Shown in pieces: positions 36,384-45,300 of a stretch of DNA of 64,000 bases. Origin of the DNA: Pantoea sp. 18069 (GTDB lineage: Bacteria; Pseudomonadota; Gammaproteobacteria; Burkholderiales; Burkholderiaceae_C); contig NZ_CACSJA010000008.1 in NCBI RefSeq assembly GCF_902706035.1, forward strand, positions 102,953 to 166,952, given 5' to 3'. The position numbers and the translations under genes are program-made. Position 1 is the stretch's first letter, and the number at the start of each line of letters is the position of its first letter. Under the pieces are notes generated by a model, which had not been told where the DNA came from, ran no database searches, and saw only the letters and a list, made by a program, of their open reading frames with translations.

Positions 36384-37139
36384 TCACGACAATCGCTGCA
36401 CATCGAGTCGGTGCAACAGCAGATGCCACATTGCAAAACTCATGTTTTGCCGAGACGCTGCGCCGTCGGCGGCGGTGTACTTGCGAAAGCTTTGCGGCAA
36501 CACGCCGACCAGAGCAGCGGCCTTGGCCCCGGTGACACCCGTGAAGCTACCTTCCCCGACCACGTGCCGGATCTCCCATGCCGTCGGCGCGCGCCATTCG
36601 TCCGCATCGAGCGACAAAACATGGCCCGGCAGCAACCCGGCAATCCAGGCATGCGGTCGCAGGGCCGCCGGCGCGGGCGTCATTTCAGCCCGAACCCGGC
36701 GCACGGCATTGTGTGCAGCCGCCAGTCGCTCAAACTCATCCATCCCCATCGGCATCGACATCAGCGGCCGCGTCGTGGTCACAAGCCATGTCGGCCAGCG
36801 ATCGTCAATAAGCCCCGATGCAAGGCCTGCGATCGGCGCCTCAGCTTCAAAGCCCCCCAGAACTCGCCCGGAGGCCTCTTCGACGAGTTGTACGAACATC
36901 GGAGACAATGCATCAGCCGAGACCGCCCGCCTTGCGGCCGGCTGGTGCCTCCGCTCGAAGTCCGAAATATCGCCGGAAAATTCCTCGCGAATTTCGGATC
37001 GAGCGGCCGTCTCGGGCAGATAATGCCACGCGAGTTGCTCATGTCCGTAGTACAGCACCCACTTAATCGATGGAACGCCGGCCAGCGTTGCGCACTGGCC
37101 AGCGCGGTATTCAAAAGCCCCGGATTGAAAATCTTGCAT
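36384..37139 (-). CDS. uncharacterised phage protein with C-terminal HTH-like domain
   Basis: About 251 residues from MQDFQSGAFEYR. The N-terminal ~70 residues include YRAGQCATLAGVPSIKWVLYYGHEQLAWHY. The middle is Ala/Pro-rich and unremarkable. The last 65 residues (APTAWEIRHVVGEG, TGAKAAALVGVLPQSFRKYT and SFAMWHLLLHRL) resemble a helix-turn-helix in which a tri-helical core recognises DNA, so it could be the repressor of this locus. It follows the 139-residue gene by 13 bp and ends 10 bp before the CRISPR-like repeats. Assignment of the HTH is by pattern only. Confidence 0.6.
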   Translation of the reverse strand: MQDFQSGAFEYRAGQCATLAGVPSIKWVLYYGHEQLAWHYLPETAARSEIREEFSGDISDFERRHQPAARRAVSADALSPMFVQLVEEASGRVLGGFEAEAPIAGLASGLIDDRWPTWLVTTTRPLMSMPMGMDEFERLAAAHNAVRRVRAEMTPAPAALRPHAWIAGLLPGHVLSLDADEWRAPTAWEIRHVVGEGSFTGVTGAKAAALVGVLPQSFRKYTAADGAASRQNMSFAMWHLLLHRLDVQRLS

Positions 37140-37152
37140 GACCGCGCCTTTT

Positions 37153-37572
37153 TCAGAAACCGACCAGGGCAGTGACGGCGGCAAGCTTATCGGCCGTCAA
37201 AAGAGCGCCGCGCTCAGCGTGCCAGCTGCCGACGTTCACGTCAAAGTAGCAGCTCAGGGATTCGCTGCGACTCAGCGTCAGGCCGTTGAAATAAACGCGG
37301 CGCTGGCTTCCATCTTCCGAAACCCACTCGCTTCCACCCTTTTCAATGAGTGCCGAGGCCATGTCTTCACGCACAAGTTGCTCTGGGTTGCTGTACTCGA
37401 GCCACAGGCGGTACGCGCGGGCTTGGAAAAGCTTGTGACCTCGGGCCAGGGCTGCGCCCTTGGGAGCGCCACGCATTGGGGCGCGGCCGTGGTTTTTGAC
37501 TTCCGCTTCTGCGGCAGCAATTTCGTCTGCGGATGGCTCGATGCTGAGAAAGAATTCCTGCTTGTTCATCAT
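37153..37572 (-). CDS. uncharacterised phage protein, first gene of accessory operon
   Basis: About 139 residues. AAGGAG is followed by ATG codons at 37578, 37572 and 37569; I chose 37572 (MMNKQEFF) for a six-base spacing. The sequence is polar, mixed alpha/beta, with an AEAEVKNHGRAPMRGAPKG segment and SLSCYFDVNVGSWHAERG near the end. No known motif. It is the first gene after a promoter covered by a palindromic operator, so it is expected to be repressed in the lysogen or self-regulated. It could be an accessory (moron or anti-defence) protein; no function can be assigned. Confidence 0.6.
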   Translation of the reverse strand: MMNKQEFFLSIEPSADEIAAAEAEVKNHGRAPMRGAPKGAALARGHKLFQARAYRLWLEYSNPEQLVREDMASALIEKGGSEWVSEDGSQRRVYFNGLTLSRSESLSCYFDVNVGSWHAERGALLTADKLAAVTALVGF

Positions 37573-37625
37573 GTTCATCTCCTTGGGAGGTACAGCGCTT
37601 GCTGGATTGCAGTGCCGATGAATGA

Positions 37626-37654
37626 ATCATATAGCGCCAACGGCGCTATTGCAA
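37626..37654 (-). promoter_or_regulatory. strong sigma-70 promoter of the accessory operon
   Basis: Minus strand: -35 TTGCAA (37654-37649), a 17-bp spacer, -10 TATGAT (37631-37626). The first gene starts about 50 bp downstream with AAGGAG. Confidence 0.75.
37631..37649. promoter_or_regulatory. palindromic operator filling the promoter spacer
   Basis: ATAGCGCC-AAC-GGCGCTAT, a perfect 8-bp inverted repeat with a 3-bp centre. It spans exactly the space between -35 and -10, so a bound dimer would block RNA polymerase. Confidence 0.7.
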
Positions 37655-37673
37655 GTTATTTTCAGATGCATCC

Positions 37674-38195
37674 CTAAATTTTCTTTTCATCTAACAGCAC
37701 CCGGTCTGCCGCCACCTGCCCTTGCAGCGCCATCACTTCGGCATCGCGCTGCTCGACCAGGCCGACAAGCTCTCCAACCACTCCCGCGCCCTCTGCAACA
37801 CGGGCTGCGAGTCGTTCGTGCTGATCTGCGAGATCTCGGCAGGCAGCGGCGTCACCTGCAAGCTGGGCGTTGCGGGTGGCGGCAGCGCGGATGTCGTGCT
37901 GCAGGCCTGCAATGCGGCCAGCATCAGCAGCGCGGGCAGCCTCCAGGCGCTGCAGGTCTTGGGTGTAGGCATGGGTATTTCCTTGTTGAGCGCCCGCGTG
38001 CGTGAGCAGCGCGCCAGCTTTCTTGGTGGTTTCGGCCTGGGCGGCCTGGGCCTGTGTGGCGATGTACTGCGACAGCGCCTGCTGGGCCCGGGCCTCGGTC
38101 ACCTCGGCAGCGGCCAGGCGCAGGGTCTGCCAGAGCAGCGCGGCAGCAAGCGCCAAGGCCAGCAGTTGCCAGGCATGGGCTTTGATGCTTTTCAT
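37674..38195 (-). CDS. i-spanin (Rz-like)
   Basis: A 173-residue protein starting at an ATG that overlaps the endolysin stop (ATGA). One N-terminal membrane helix (LLALALAAALLWQTLRLAAA) is followed by a long Ala/Gln-rich coiled coil through the periplasm, the classic i-spanin layout. It works with the nested o-spanin to fuse inner and outer membranes at the end of lysis. Frames reaching 38453 are shadows of the endolysin. Confidence 0.88.
   Translation of the reverse strand: MKSIKAHAWQLLALALAAALLWQTLRLAAAEVTEARAQQALSQYIATQAQAAQAETTKKAGALLTHAGAQQGNTHAYTQDLQRLEAARAADAGRIAGLQHDIRAAATRNAQLAGDAAACRDLADQHERLAARVAEGAGVVGELVGLVEQRDAEVMALQGQVAADRVLLDEKKI
37733..37972 (-). CDS. o-spanin (Rz1-like lipoprotein) nested in Rz
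   Basis: The 79-residue frame lies wholly inside the Rz gene in another phase. It has a lipoprotein signal, LPALLMLAALQACS, with the acylated Cys near residue 24, then a Pro-rich stretch (ALPPPATPSLQVTPLP), as in Rz1 proteins. The C-terminal part interacts with Rz in known systems. Nesting of Rz1 within Rz is the lambda arrangement. Confidence 0.85.
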   Translation of the reverse strand: MPTPKTCSAWRLPALLMLAALQACSTTSALPPPATPSLQVTPLPAEISQISTNDSQPVLQRAREWLESLSAWSSSAMPK

Positions 38196-38800
38196 CGTGA
38201 CGCCTCCAGCGCCGCAACGCTGAAATGCCCATCGCGACCCCATTCCGCACACAGCTCGGCAGTGGTGCCGCGGCGATCGACAAGGCCCGGCATGCGCACC
38301 TTCTGGCCGCTGACCGTGCCCAGCACCCAGCGCGGCTGCTGCGCGCAGGCCGCGGCAAGATTGCCGGCGTTGGCAAGCGTGCGCATGCTGCTGCCCGCGA
38401 CTGCCGGTGCGCCCAGGTTGTAGATCATGTCGATGAAAGATGCCTGCACCCACACGTTGTAACTGTCCCAGTGGATGAACAGGCGGCGCGCGTCGCGCTC
38501 GGCGGCCTGGTAGAGCGGCAGCTCCAGGCGCTTGCAGTCGTCGGGCGTGTAGTAACGCCCCGGCACCACGCCGGCGCCGGTGACACCGTTGCAGACAGTC
38601 CAGGGCTGCCCCTTGCCGATCATGTCGCGGTACGGCACCCCGATGTGCCGCCCGCTCGACTCGTAGTGCGCGCCAATCTCCATCGCAATCTGTACGGCCG
38701 CCGACGGCTGGTCAGGATGACGGATGGCGTAAGTGCCGACGCCGGCGATGGTCGCGGCAGTGGCCACGGCCAGCAGGCGCTTGCGCAGGAAGTCTTTCAT
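38192..38800 (-). CDS. GH24-like endolysin with N-terminal membrane (SAR-type) segment
   Basis: This 202-residue protein starts at ATG 38800, overlapping the preceding stop. Residues 8-28 (LLAVATAATIAGVGTYAI) form a weakly hydrophobic Ala/Gly-rich helix, as in signal-arrest-release endolysins. The muramidase core has HYESSGRHIGVPYRDMIG with the probable catalytic Glu and Asp, WTVCNGVTGAGV and YTPDDCKRLE, close to GH24 lysozymes, though with a longer Glu-Asp spacing than T4 lysozyme. It cuts peptidoglycan at lysis. It lies between small membrane genes and the spanins. Confidence 0.82.
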   Translation of the reverse strand: MKDFLRKRLLAVATAATIAGVGTYAIRHPDQPSAAVQIAMEIGAHYESSGRHIGVPYRDMIGKGQPWTVCNGVTGAGVVPGRYYTPDDCKRLELPLYQAAERDARRLFIHWDSYNVWVQASFIDMIYNLGAPAVAGSSMRTLANAGNLAAACAQQPRWVLGTVSGQKVRMPGLVDRRGTTAELCAEWGRDGHFSVAALEASR

Positions 38801-39087
38801 CGCATACCTCGCCATGCTGAGTACGCCGCGCCAGTGGCCGCGCCCACGCTGATGATGGCCGCCACCGGCTTGGCCACCTTCCCCACCCAGTTGAGCACCC
38901 GGAATGCACCCCGCATGGCATTGAAGAAATCCAGTAGGTCGGCAAGCTGCACCTTGAGCTCTTGCAACTCCCGGCGCTCGGCCGCCAGCTCGCGCTCAAT
39001 GCCCGCCATGCGCTGGCTGCCCTCGCTGAAGCGCTGATTGACATGCTGCGCGGTCGTGGCCGGCAGCTCGTTTCCAAAATCGTCCAT
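38797..39087 (-). CDS. putative holin with coiled coil and one C-terminal membrane helix
   Basis: A 96-residue protein: the N-terminal ~55 residues form a charged amphipathic coiled coil (RELAAERRELQELKVQLADLL), then a hydrophobic helix VGKVAKPVAAIISVGAATGA and a short basic tail. Small size, one membrane span, translational coupling to the endolysin and its position make it a good holin or holin-accessory candidate. No family recognised. Confidence 0.55.
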   Translation of the reverse strand: MDDFGNELPATTAQHVNQRFSEGSQRMAGIERELAAERRELQELKVQLADLLDFFNAMRGAFRVLNWVGKVAKPVAAIISVGAATGAAYSAWRGMR

Positions 39088-39154
39088 GGCCTCCCCCTTT
39101 TTTCACATTTCGGTCAACGCGGCCGAGCCTCGACCGCGCTGATTGATGCCCCTC

Positions 39155-39448
39155 TCAAAGGCGATTCCAGAAAATCCAGACGACAGAGCAAGCCGCTACT
39201 GGCACAACCCAGTCCAGCACAGACCCCGCAGTCCAGACAGCCGAGTCAAAGCCGCCCCACCACGGCATATCGATGCGCTTGCCACCCCCGAATTCAGCGA
39301 TCCATCGGTACTCGGCCTGCGTGTGCTCGCGCGCCATCCACCAGGTGCAGGCCAGCGCGGCGCCCAGCCACCAGTTGCGGCTGGCCAGTCCGACCGCCAC
39401 CTGGCAGGCCACGGCAATCAGCGCATGCAGCAAAGGCGTCCAATCCAT
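39155..39448 (-). CDS. small membrane protein, possible holin
   Basis: About 97 residues from MDWTPLLHALIAV. Hydrophobic segments lie at about 5-35 (VACQVAVGLASRNWWLGAALAC) and 70-95 (VLDWVVPVAACSVVWIFW), with a charged loop between that includes EFGGGKRIDMPWW. This type is often found beside lysis genes in Burkholderiales prophages and could be the holin or antiholin. The start is set by overlap with the upstream stop. Confidence 0.6.
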   Translation of the reverse strand: MDWTPLLHALIAVACQVAVGLASRNWWLGAALACTWWMAREHTQAEYRWIAEFGGGKRIDMPWWGGFDSAVWTAGSVLDWVVPVAACSVVWIFWNRL

Positions 39449-39449
39449 T

Positions 39450-39965
39450 TCAGATCCCTTCTGCATAGACAAACAGCGCATCGAGATCCCAGCCCATGGC
39501 GTCGCCCAAGAGCACCACCAAGGCGTTATCGCGGCGCACCGTCGGGCGTGTGCGCAGCTCGAGCACAGCCCGCGCACGCTCGGCTTCGGGCAGCAGGTCG
39601 ACCAAGGCAAAGAACTGCTCGTCGGTCTGGATGTTGTGTTGGTCGAACAGCGCAAGGCGGCACTGCGCCATGCTCACTTCCTGTGGGACGCGCAGCGGCT
39701 CGGACTCAATCGCAAAGACGCGCGCCGGATTGGCGGGCGCGGGAATCTCCCAATCTGCTAGCTCAGGAATCGAGGCGGTGAGGTTGACGTGGTAGCCCGG
39801 CAGCGGGGTGCGTTCAATCTCTTTCCCTTCGCCCGTTGCACGGTAGATCCTGCCGATGTCATCGACAGCCACCGTTCCGATGTATATCGGTAAAGAGCCA
39901 TCTTCGACAAACAGGGCAAATGCGCCCAGGGCTTCAGCCCGTGATTCAAAGCGGAGGAATATCAT
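39450..39965 (-). CDS. phage tail-fibre-associated protein with C-terminal assembly-chaperone-like domain
   Basis: This 171-residue protein overlaps the fibre gene stop (ATGA). The N-terminal half (IFLRFESRAEALGAF and YIGTVAVDDIGRIY) is unremarkable. The C-terminal segment (EVSMAQCRLALFDQHNI through LVVLLGDAMGWDLDALFVYA) matches a small helical domain often found at the end of tail-fibre assembly proteins, where an M-x-Q-A-x-L-x-L repeat binds fibre tips. Role in fibre assembly is inferred from this and from position. Confidence 0.6.
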   Translation of the reverse strand: MIFLRFESRAEALGAFALFVEDGSLPIYIGTVAVDDIGRIYRATGEGKEIERTPLPGYHVNLTASIPELADWEIPAPANPARVFAIESEPLRVPQEVSMAQCRLALFDQHNIQTDEQFFALVDLLPEAERARAVLELRTRPTVRRDNALVVLLGDAMGWDLDALFVYAEGI

Positions 39966-41152
39966 GGTTGGGTCAACCTTTGGACTTGTGCAATAGGCAG
40001 GTCGGATTCATAAATACTTAAACGCGCCACATACCCCAAAACAAATCTACTGACTCCACTACTCTGCTGAGCTCCGATCGTCAGCGTATTCAACACATTA
40101 CCGCTGTTCATCAAGCCAGTTTGAACAGGCCCGAACACGCCATTAAGAACACCCTGAAATGTGGAGCCATCAATCACCACCCCAACTCTATGAGAAGCAT
40201 TTGATGCAGGAAATGCACTCAACAGTGTTCTAGTAAAAATACCCCCATCAGGACTTCGACCTACTAGAAATAGACCGTTGCTAGCCAGAAATACCCAAAT
40301 GTATTCTGAGGAAGTGCTTAGCGTTTCAGGCGTTAGGCTGAATACATGTCGACGATCATTGGCTGAAGCGGATGGATAGCCAGCATATGAGTTGACCTCG
40401 GCGATAAAAGTCTTCTTCAAAGATGGCTGGATACCTATAACAGGATTATCTGCGGCGCGCGTCACTGCCGCCGTGGTAGTTGGGATGTCAGAACTAGCCA
40501 CTGGCCCAGCCTCAATCTGGACATTAAACAAATCTACCGCATTGCCTTCTGTGTTGTAAAAAATGGCATTGGCATTATCAACTGTCGTGGTAAAAGTAAA
40601 ATAATACTTTCGCCAAACGGGCGGCAAGCTAGGAGTGGCTATTATGGCACCACTGGAAGGATCCCTAACCAATAAGGCCGTTCCTGCGATTGAGCTTTTT
40701 GCCCAACAGGAAACTGTGTACACACCTGCGACTCCAAATCCTGCTAGTGATCGAATATTAGAATTCCCTGTGGAATTTCCAGAAGAAAGAGCGCCGACGA
40801 CCGTGAACCCGTTAGAAGAACCATCAGGGGCAAGTACCCCTGACGTTATTTGTATTGCCCCATTAGCCTGCATCTTCCCCGTAGTAGTCCCCACCGTAGA
40901 AGTTGGCATGTTCGAAGGATAGGAAAGATTGGTGCTCGCCCCTTCCAGGAGAAGCCCCAGGCACTCTCCCGTGGTCTTGTCGTAGTCGATTCGCGGCACG
41001 CCAGAGGGCACCGACTCGAGCTTGCCAGAGGCCCCCCAGCGCGCAGCTGTGGTTGCTCGCGTGAAGGCAATTCGCGGGTCAGTGCGTCCACTGTTCGCAA
41101 AATCCAGCAGGAGGCTCGGCCGGATCGCTGGGAAATTCGGAATATTTGCCAT
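39962..41152 (-). CDS. phage fibre/receptor-binding protein
   Basis: This 396-residue protein has an N-terminal segment PSLLLDFANSGRTDPRIAFTR and ATRWGA-like residues leading to LGLLLEGASTNL, a module used by fibre proteins to present a lectin-like sandwich. The C-terminal ~250 residues are beta-rich with a concanavalin-like pattern (GVYTVSCWAKSS, FNVQIEAGPVASSDIPT and RVGVVIDGSTFQG). Base composition is visibly AT-richer than flanking genes, in keeping with swapping of host-range modules. It probably forms a tail-tip fibre that binds the cell surface. Confidence 0.75.
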   Translation of the reverse strand: MANIPNFPAIRPSLLLDFANSGRTDPRIAFTRATTAARWGASGKLESVPSGVPRIDYDKTTGECLGLLLEGASTNLSYPSNMPTSTVGTTTGKMQANGAIQITSGVLAPDGSSNGFTVVGALSSGNSTGNSNIRSLAGFGVAGVYTVSCWAKSSIAGTALLVRDPSSGAIIATPSLPPVWRKYYFTFTTTVDNANAIFYNTEGNAVDLFNVQIEAGPVASSDIPTTTAAVTRAADNPVIGIQPSLKKTFIAEVNSYAGYPSASANDRRHVFSLTPETLSTSSEYIWVFLASNGLFLVGRSPDGGIFTRTLLSAFPASNASHRVGVVIDGSTFQGVLNGVFGPVQTGLMNSGNVLNTLTIGAQQSSGVSRFVLGYVARLSIYESDLPIAQVQRLTQP

Positions 41153-41155
41153 ATA

Positions 41156-41905
41156 TCAACCCATAGTCCATGTTGTAGAGCGCACCACGCCGTCGTCGCC
41201 GCGCATGCAGAGTTTTAAAGACGTATTGCTGACAAACTCGGTCCAGACCGAGCGCGACTCAGCCGGATGCGACTGCATGGGCGTGAGCACGCCCAGCTGG
41301 TCCATAAATGCCAGCCCGCCGAGTTGCTGCACCGCAGGCACCTGGTCCGGGCCCGCACCTACCATGTTCAGCGCGATGCATGCTGCGGCCAGGCTGTTGA
41401 GGGCTGTCTGCGCGGCCACGCTTATGGGTAGCTTTTCAACCATCACCCCGGTCGGCGTACCGTCGGCGGCAATCTGCAGCCTCACCACGCCACCCGTGAC
41501 CAGCTGCAGGATGTCGTTGCCCGGCAGGTTGATCCCCGTGTTTTCGTCCGCCGCCGCGCGCAAGCTGGGCGCTAAAGCGGCGCCTGCAGGAAACTTCCCC
41601 GCGCCCGCACCGTCGCGCACCGCCTGGTAGCTCGCCACCAGCGCCGCGGCCTGGGCGGCAAGATCCCGCAGATAGCCCTGGGTCGGCATGATGGCGTAGC
41701 TCTGCGCCGAGGCCGTGGACCCCTTGTAGTTCGGACTGATCCGCAAGCTCACGCCGCTGACGATCGAGGTGATCTCATACGACTGTCCATCGGGGCCAAG
41801 GAACGTTTCGCCCAACGCGGCGGCATCCACCCAGGAAGTGCCGGTGCCCGTCACCACATTGCTGTTGTTGGTCACCGCTACGGTGCCCGCTCTGTACCAC
41901 GCCAT
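41156..41905 (-). CDS. tail fibre/tip protein with N-terminal attachment module
   Basis: This 249-residue protein begins MAWYRAGTVAVTNNSNVVTGTGTSW, a beta module seen at the N terminus of phage tail fibres that dock on the tail tip. The rest is helical and then beta (LPGNDILQLVTGG and GLAFMDQLGVL), with no catalytic motif. It sits between the chaperone-like gene and the fibre gene. Confidence 0.7.
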   Translation of the reverse strand: MAWYRAGTVAVTNNSNVVTGTGTSWVDAAALGETFLGPDGQSYEITSIVSGVSLRISPNYKGSTASAQSYAIMPTQGYLRDLAAQAAALVASYQAVRDGAGAGKFPAGAALAPSLRAAADENTGINLPGNDILQLVTGGVVRLQIAADGTPTGVMVEKLPISVAAQTALNSLAAACIALNMVGAGPDQVPAVQQLGGLAFMDQLGVLTPMQSHPAESRSVWTEFVSNTSLKLCMRGDDGVVRSTTWTMG

Positions 41906-42352
41906 TTATGCGCCCTCCACCGGCTCAACCGGCCATTGAATGTTGCTGGGATCAGGCTGCTCGGTTATGTCGCGCAACGCCTGTCGATAAGATTTCCACT
42001 GCTGGTCCAGAAGTTCGCTGCGTTCAGTGGCCCGAGCCACGCGCCAATCAGAAGCGCTCATGAGTTGATCGCGTCTCAGGCGAATGGCAGCCCAAGCGCT
42101 TTCCGCATTAAAAATCCATTGCTTCGCGCTGTAATCGAAATCGTGATGCGCACCGGGCTTCACTGGCAAGTCAACGATCTTCCCGGCAACCACATACTGC
42201 GTTGCGGGGTCGGACATTCCATAAACCACCCCATCCCCTTCTTGCATTTGAGAAAGAACCTGGTCAGCTAGAGCCGATCCAACCAAACGAATTTGGCCGA
42301 ATGGCTTATATAAGGTGAATTGCACCATTTCGTTATTTTTGGCGTCACTCAT
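41906..42352 (-). CDS. tail fibre assembly chaperone
   Basis: The 148-residue protein has the C-terminal hallmark of phage tail-fibre assembly chaperones: RLRRDQLMSASDWR, QQWKSYRQALRDITEQPD and NIQWPVEP. The N-terminal half has FDYSAKQWIF, a typical DUF4376-like strand region. It helps fibres fold and trimerise. The start at 42352 lies 10 bp before the end of the J gene's coding strand, in the same operon. Confidence 0.8.
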   Translation of the reverse strand: MSDAKNNEMVQFTLYKPFGQIRLVGSALADQVLSQMQEGDGVVYGMSDPATQYVVAGKIVDLPVKPGAHHDFDYSAKQWIFNAESAWAAIRLRRDQLMSASDWRVARATERSELLDQQWKSYRQALRDITEQPDPSNIQWPVEPVEGA

Positions 42353-42362
42353 TTCATTTCAA

Positions 42363-45300
42363 CTATTTTTTACAGGCAATAATCGTCCAACTAAGGGCCC
42401 TAGGATTCTCCAATGGATCACTACTATCTGGCGCCCTAAGAGGGTGCCTTACAATATCAAAGGTGTGCGATCCAGCAGAGGCATTGACTATTAGTGTTAT
42501 TGGATTCCTCGTTTGATTGTTCCAGGTTGCTCCGAGAGACCGTATAGTCGCGCCATTTCTACGAAGGATGCCTAAATCAGTATTCCCCAATGAGTATGAG
42601 ACAGTAATTAGAATTGCGGCAGGACTGTCCACCGACACGGTGGCAGACACGCCATCACCATTTGCACTCTCAATAAATAGCGGCACCGTGACTGCGCTAT
42701 CGGCAATATTTCCGGTAGTTACCACCTTGGATGCAGTCAACACTCCGCTAAAACTGCCAGAGGCGCCGGACAAATTTCCCGAAAATGTGGCATTCCCGTT
42801 GATTACCGTAAAACCTGGCATTTCGATTCGGCCGTCACTCTGCACAAGAAAATAGCGGCCGGTGTTGGGATTACCCAATAAAATCCCGTTCGGTCCAATC
42901 GCCATACCTCCGCCAGTACCACCGGGCCAGCCCCACCCTGTAAACGCCCCAGTCGTGAGGGTGTCGCCCCGCACAGTGATCCCGCCAATAACTCCCGCAG
43001 TGGCGTAGATCGTCCCGCGAACAATCACGCCAGAGAACTCGGCCACACCATCGGGCCGCAGCGTCCAGCCAGAGCTGCCCGCAACGTAGTTGGCGCTTTT
43101 CAACGTGCCGCCGATGACGCCGTTACCCGCCGTGAGCTGGCTCGCGCTAATCGCCGTCGCCTGGATGGTGTCGGCCACCAACGAGCCGAATCGCCCCCAC
43201 AGCGCCGTCACGTTGTTGATGTAGACCGCATCCATATAGACGCCGGCCGGCACCACCACGCCATTGATCGTCTGGGCGGTGGTCTGCACCATGAAAGGCT
43301 TGACGCTGCTGGCTGCCGAGCCGTTGGGCGCCGCAATCCAGAAGCTGTTCGCCATCACGCCGAAGTCAATGAGCGGCCCAGCCGTCGCAGAGCTTGTGCC
43401 CGAAATCGCGAACCCGCCGACCACCTGACGCCCGCCCTGCGAAAGCTGCATGCGCACCGTGTACAGCGCGCCGAGGTGCCCGTCTGCGTTTGCACGCACG
43501 ATCGCCTCCTGCTCAACTGCAGCGGTGGCAGCCGTCGCCGTCTGCTGCGCCGCTGCCGCCGCCGCCACTGCGTCCGTCGCAACCTTGTCCGTGACCGCCA
43601 CCCAAGCCGTGCCGTTCCAGCGCTTGGGCGTGTTCGCACCGCCCGTCGTGTCGATCCACAGGTTCTGCGGCAGGCGGTCTGCCGCAGCCGGCGCCGCGTT
43701 CTGATACAGCACCTTGCCCTTCGCGCCGGCCGCATCCGACGCCGCCTGCGCGGCACCCAGCGCCGCCGTCTGGTTGCCCGAGACCGTGGCGGCCAACTGC
43801 TGCCGCTGCGCCGCCTCGGCCGAGATTGCCGTGGCGCGTGTTTGCGATTCCTGGGTGATCTGGGCCTTGGCTTCGGCCGCCGATTGCGCGGCCGCTGCAG
43901 CCGCCGCCACCGCGTCCGTCGCCACCTTGTCCGTGACCGCCACCCAAGCCGTGCCGTTCCAGCGCTTGGGCGTGTTCGCACCGCCCGTCGTGTCGATCCA
44001 CAGGTTCTGCGGCAGGCGGTCTGCCGCAGCCGGCGCCGCGTTCTGATACAGCACCTTGCCCTTCGCGCCGGCCGCATCCGACGCCGCCTGCGCGGCACCC
44101 AGCGCCGCCGTCTGGTTGCCCGAGACCGTGGCGGCCAACTGCTGCCGCTGCGCCGCCTCGGCCGAGATTGCCGTGGCGCGTGTTTGCGATTCCTGGGTGA
44201 TCTGGGCAGACAGCGACTGCTGGTTGCTATCCACACGCGCAGCCAGTTGCAACCGTGCCAGCGCCTCAGCCAGATCCGCCTGCGCGCGCACCGACTCTTC
44301 GCGCTCGAGGGCGGAGGTCTGGGCGCCCACCACGACAGCCAGCTCAAGCCGCTGCTGCGCTTCGGCGGCCAGGCCTTCCTGTATCGCCGCACTCAGTTGG
44401 GTGCGAGCGAACCCCAGCGCGTCAGCGGCCTGAATGCGGTTGGCTTCGCCCGTGAGGATGTCGCGCAGCAGCGCCTCTGCGGTCTTCTGCGCCTCACGCT
44501 CGTTGCGGTTCACTGCCGTCACCGTGGCGGTGATTGCTGGCACGTCCAGCACCGACAGGGTCAACTCGGCACTGCCCAAGCGCTCCTGAATTCCACCCTG
44601 ATCCGCCTCATACTCCGCGCGCGTCACGCGCAACGCGATCTGCCCGTTCAGCGCGTCGAGATTCGCTTCTGCCGTGGTCAGGCGCACCAGCGCTTGCTGC
44701 AGCTCGAGCGCGCTGGCCTTGCTGCTGAGCGTGCCATTGATGCTGTCGAGTTGCTGGACCACCTCGATCATGCGAGCGTCCAGGCCCTCATACAGCAGCA
44801 GATCGGCGGGCGACAGCACGGCCTCGGCGATCTTGCCGTCCACATATGCGGTGGTTGCCTTGAGCTGCAGCTGGCCGTTCAGCGCATCGAGCAACACCTG
44901 CAGGTTTGTGACCTGACCATTGGTGACATCGAGGCCGTAGATCTTCACCTGGCCCGTGGTCGGGTCCACATAGACGCCTGCGTCCGTGATGCGCTCGAGC
45001 GCAGCATCGGCGGCCAGAGCAGCCTCGAGCAGACCCTTGGCCATGTCGTCCATATTGCCGCGCACCTGCTGATTGAGCGCGTCCTGGTGGACCGCCGCGT
45101 CCAGCAGGCTTTTGCCCAGCGGGCCGCCGTCCTGATCGATGCGGTCGATCATGTCCAGGCGATCGAGCACGATGGGGGCGAACAGGTCACGATCGATCTG
45201 CCCATCCAGCACCTCGCGCAGGCCTTCAATGTCCGCGCCAGTTTCCGCCGTCACGGGGCCTACGAATGCGCCCGACACGCCGTCGGCGGTGACATTGCGC

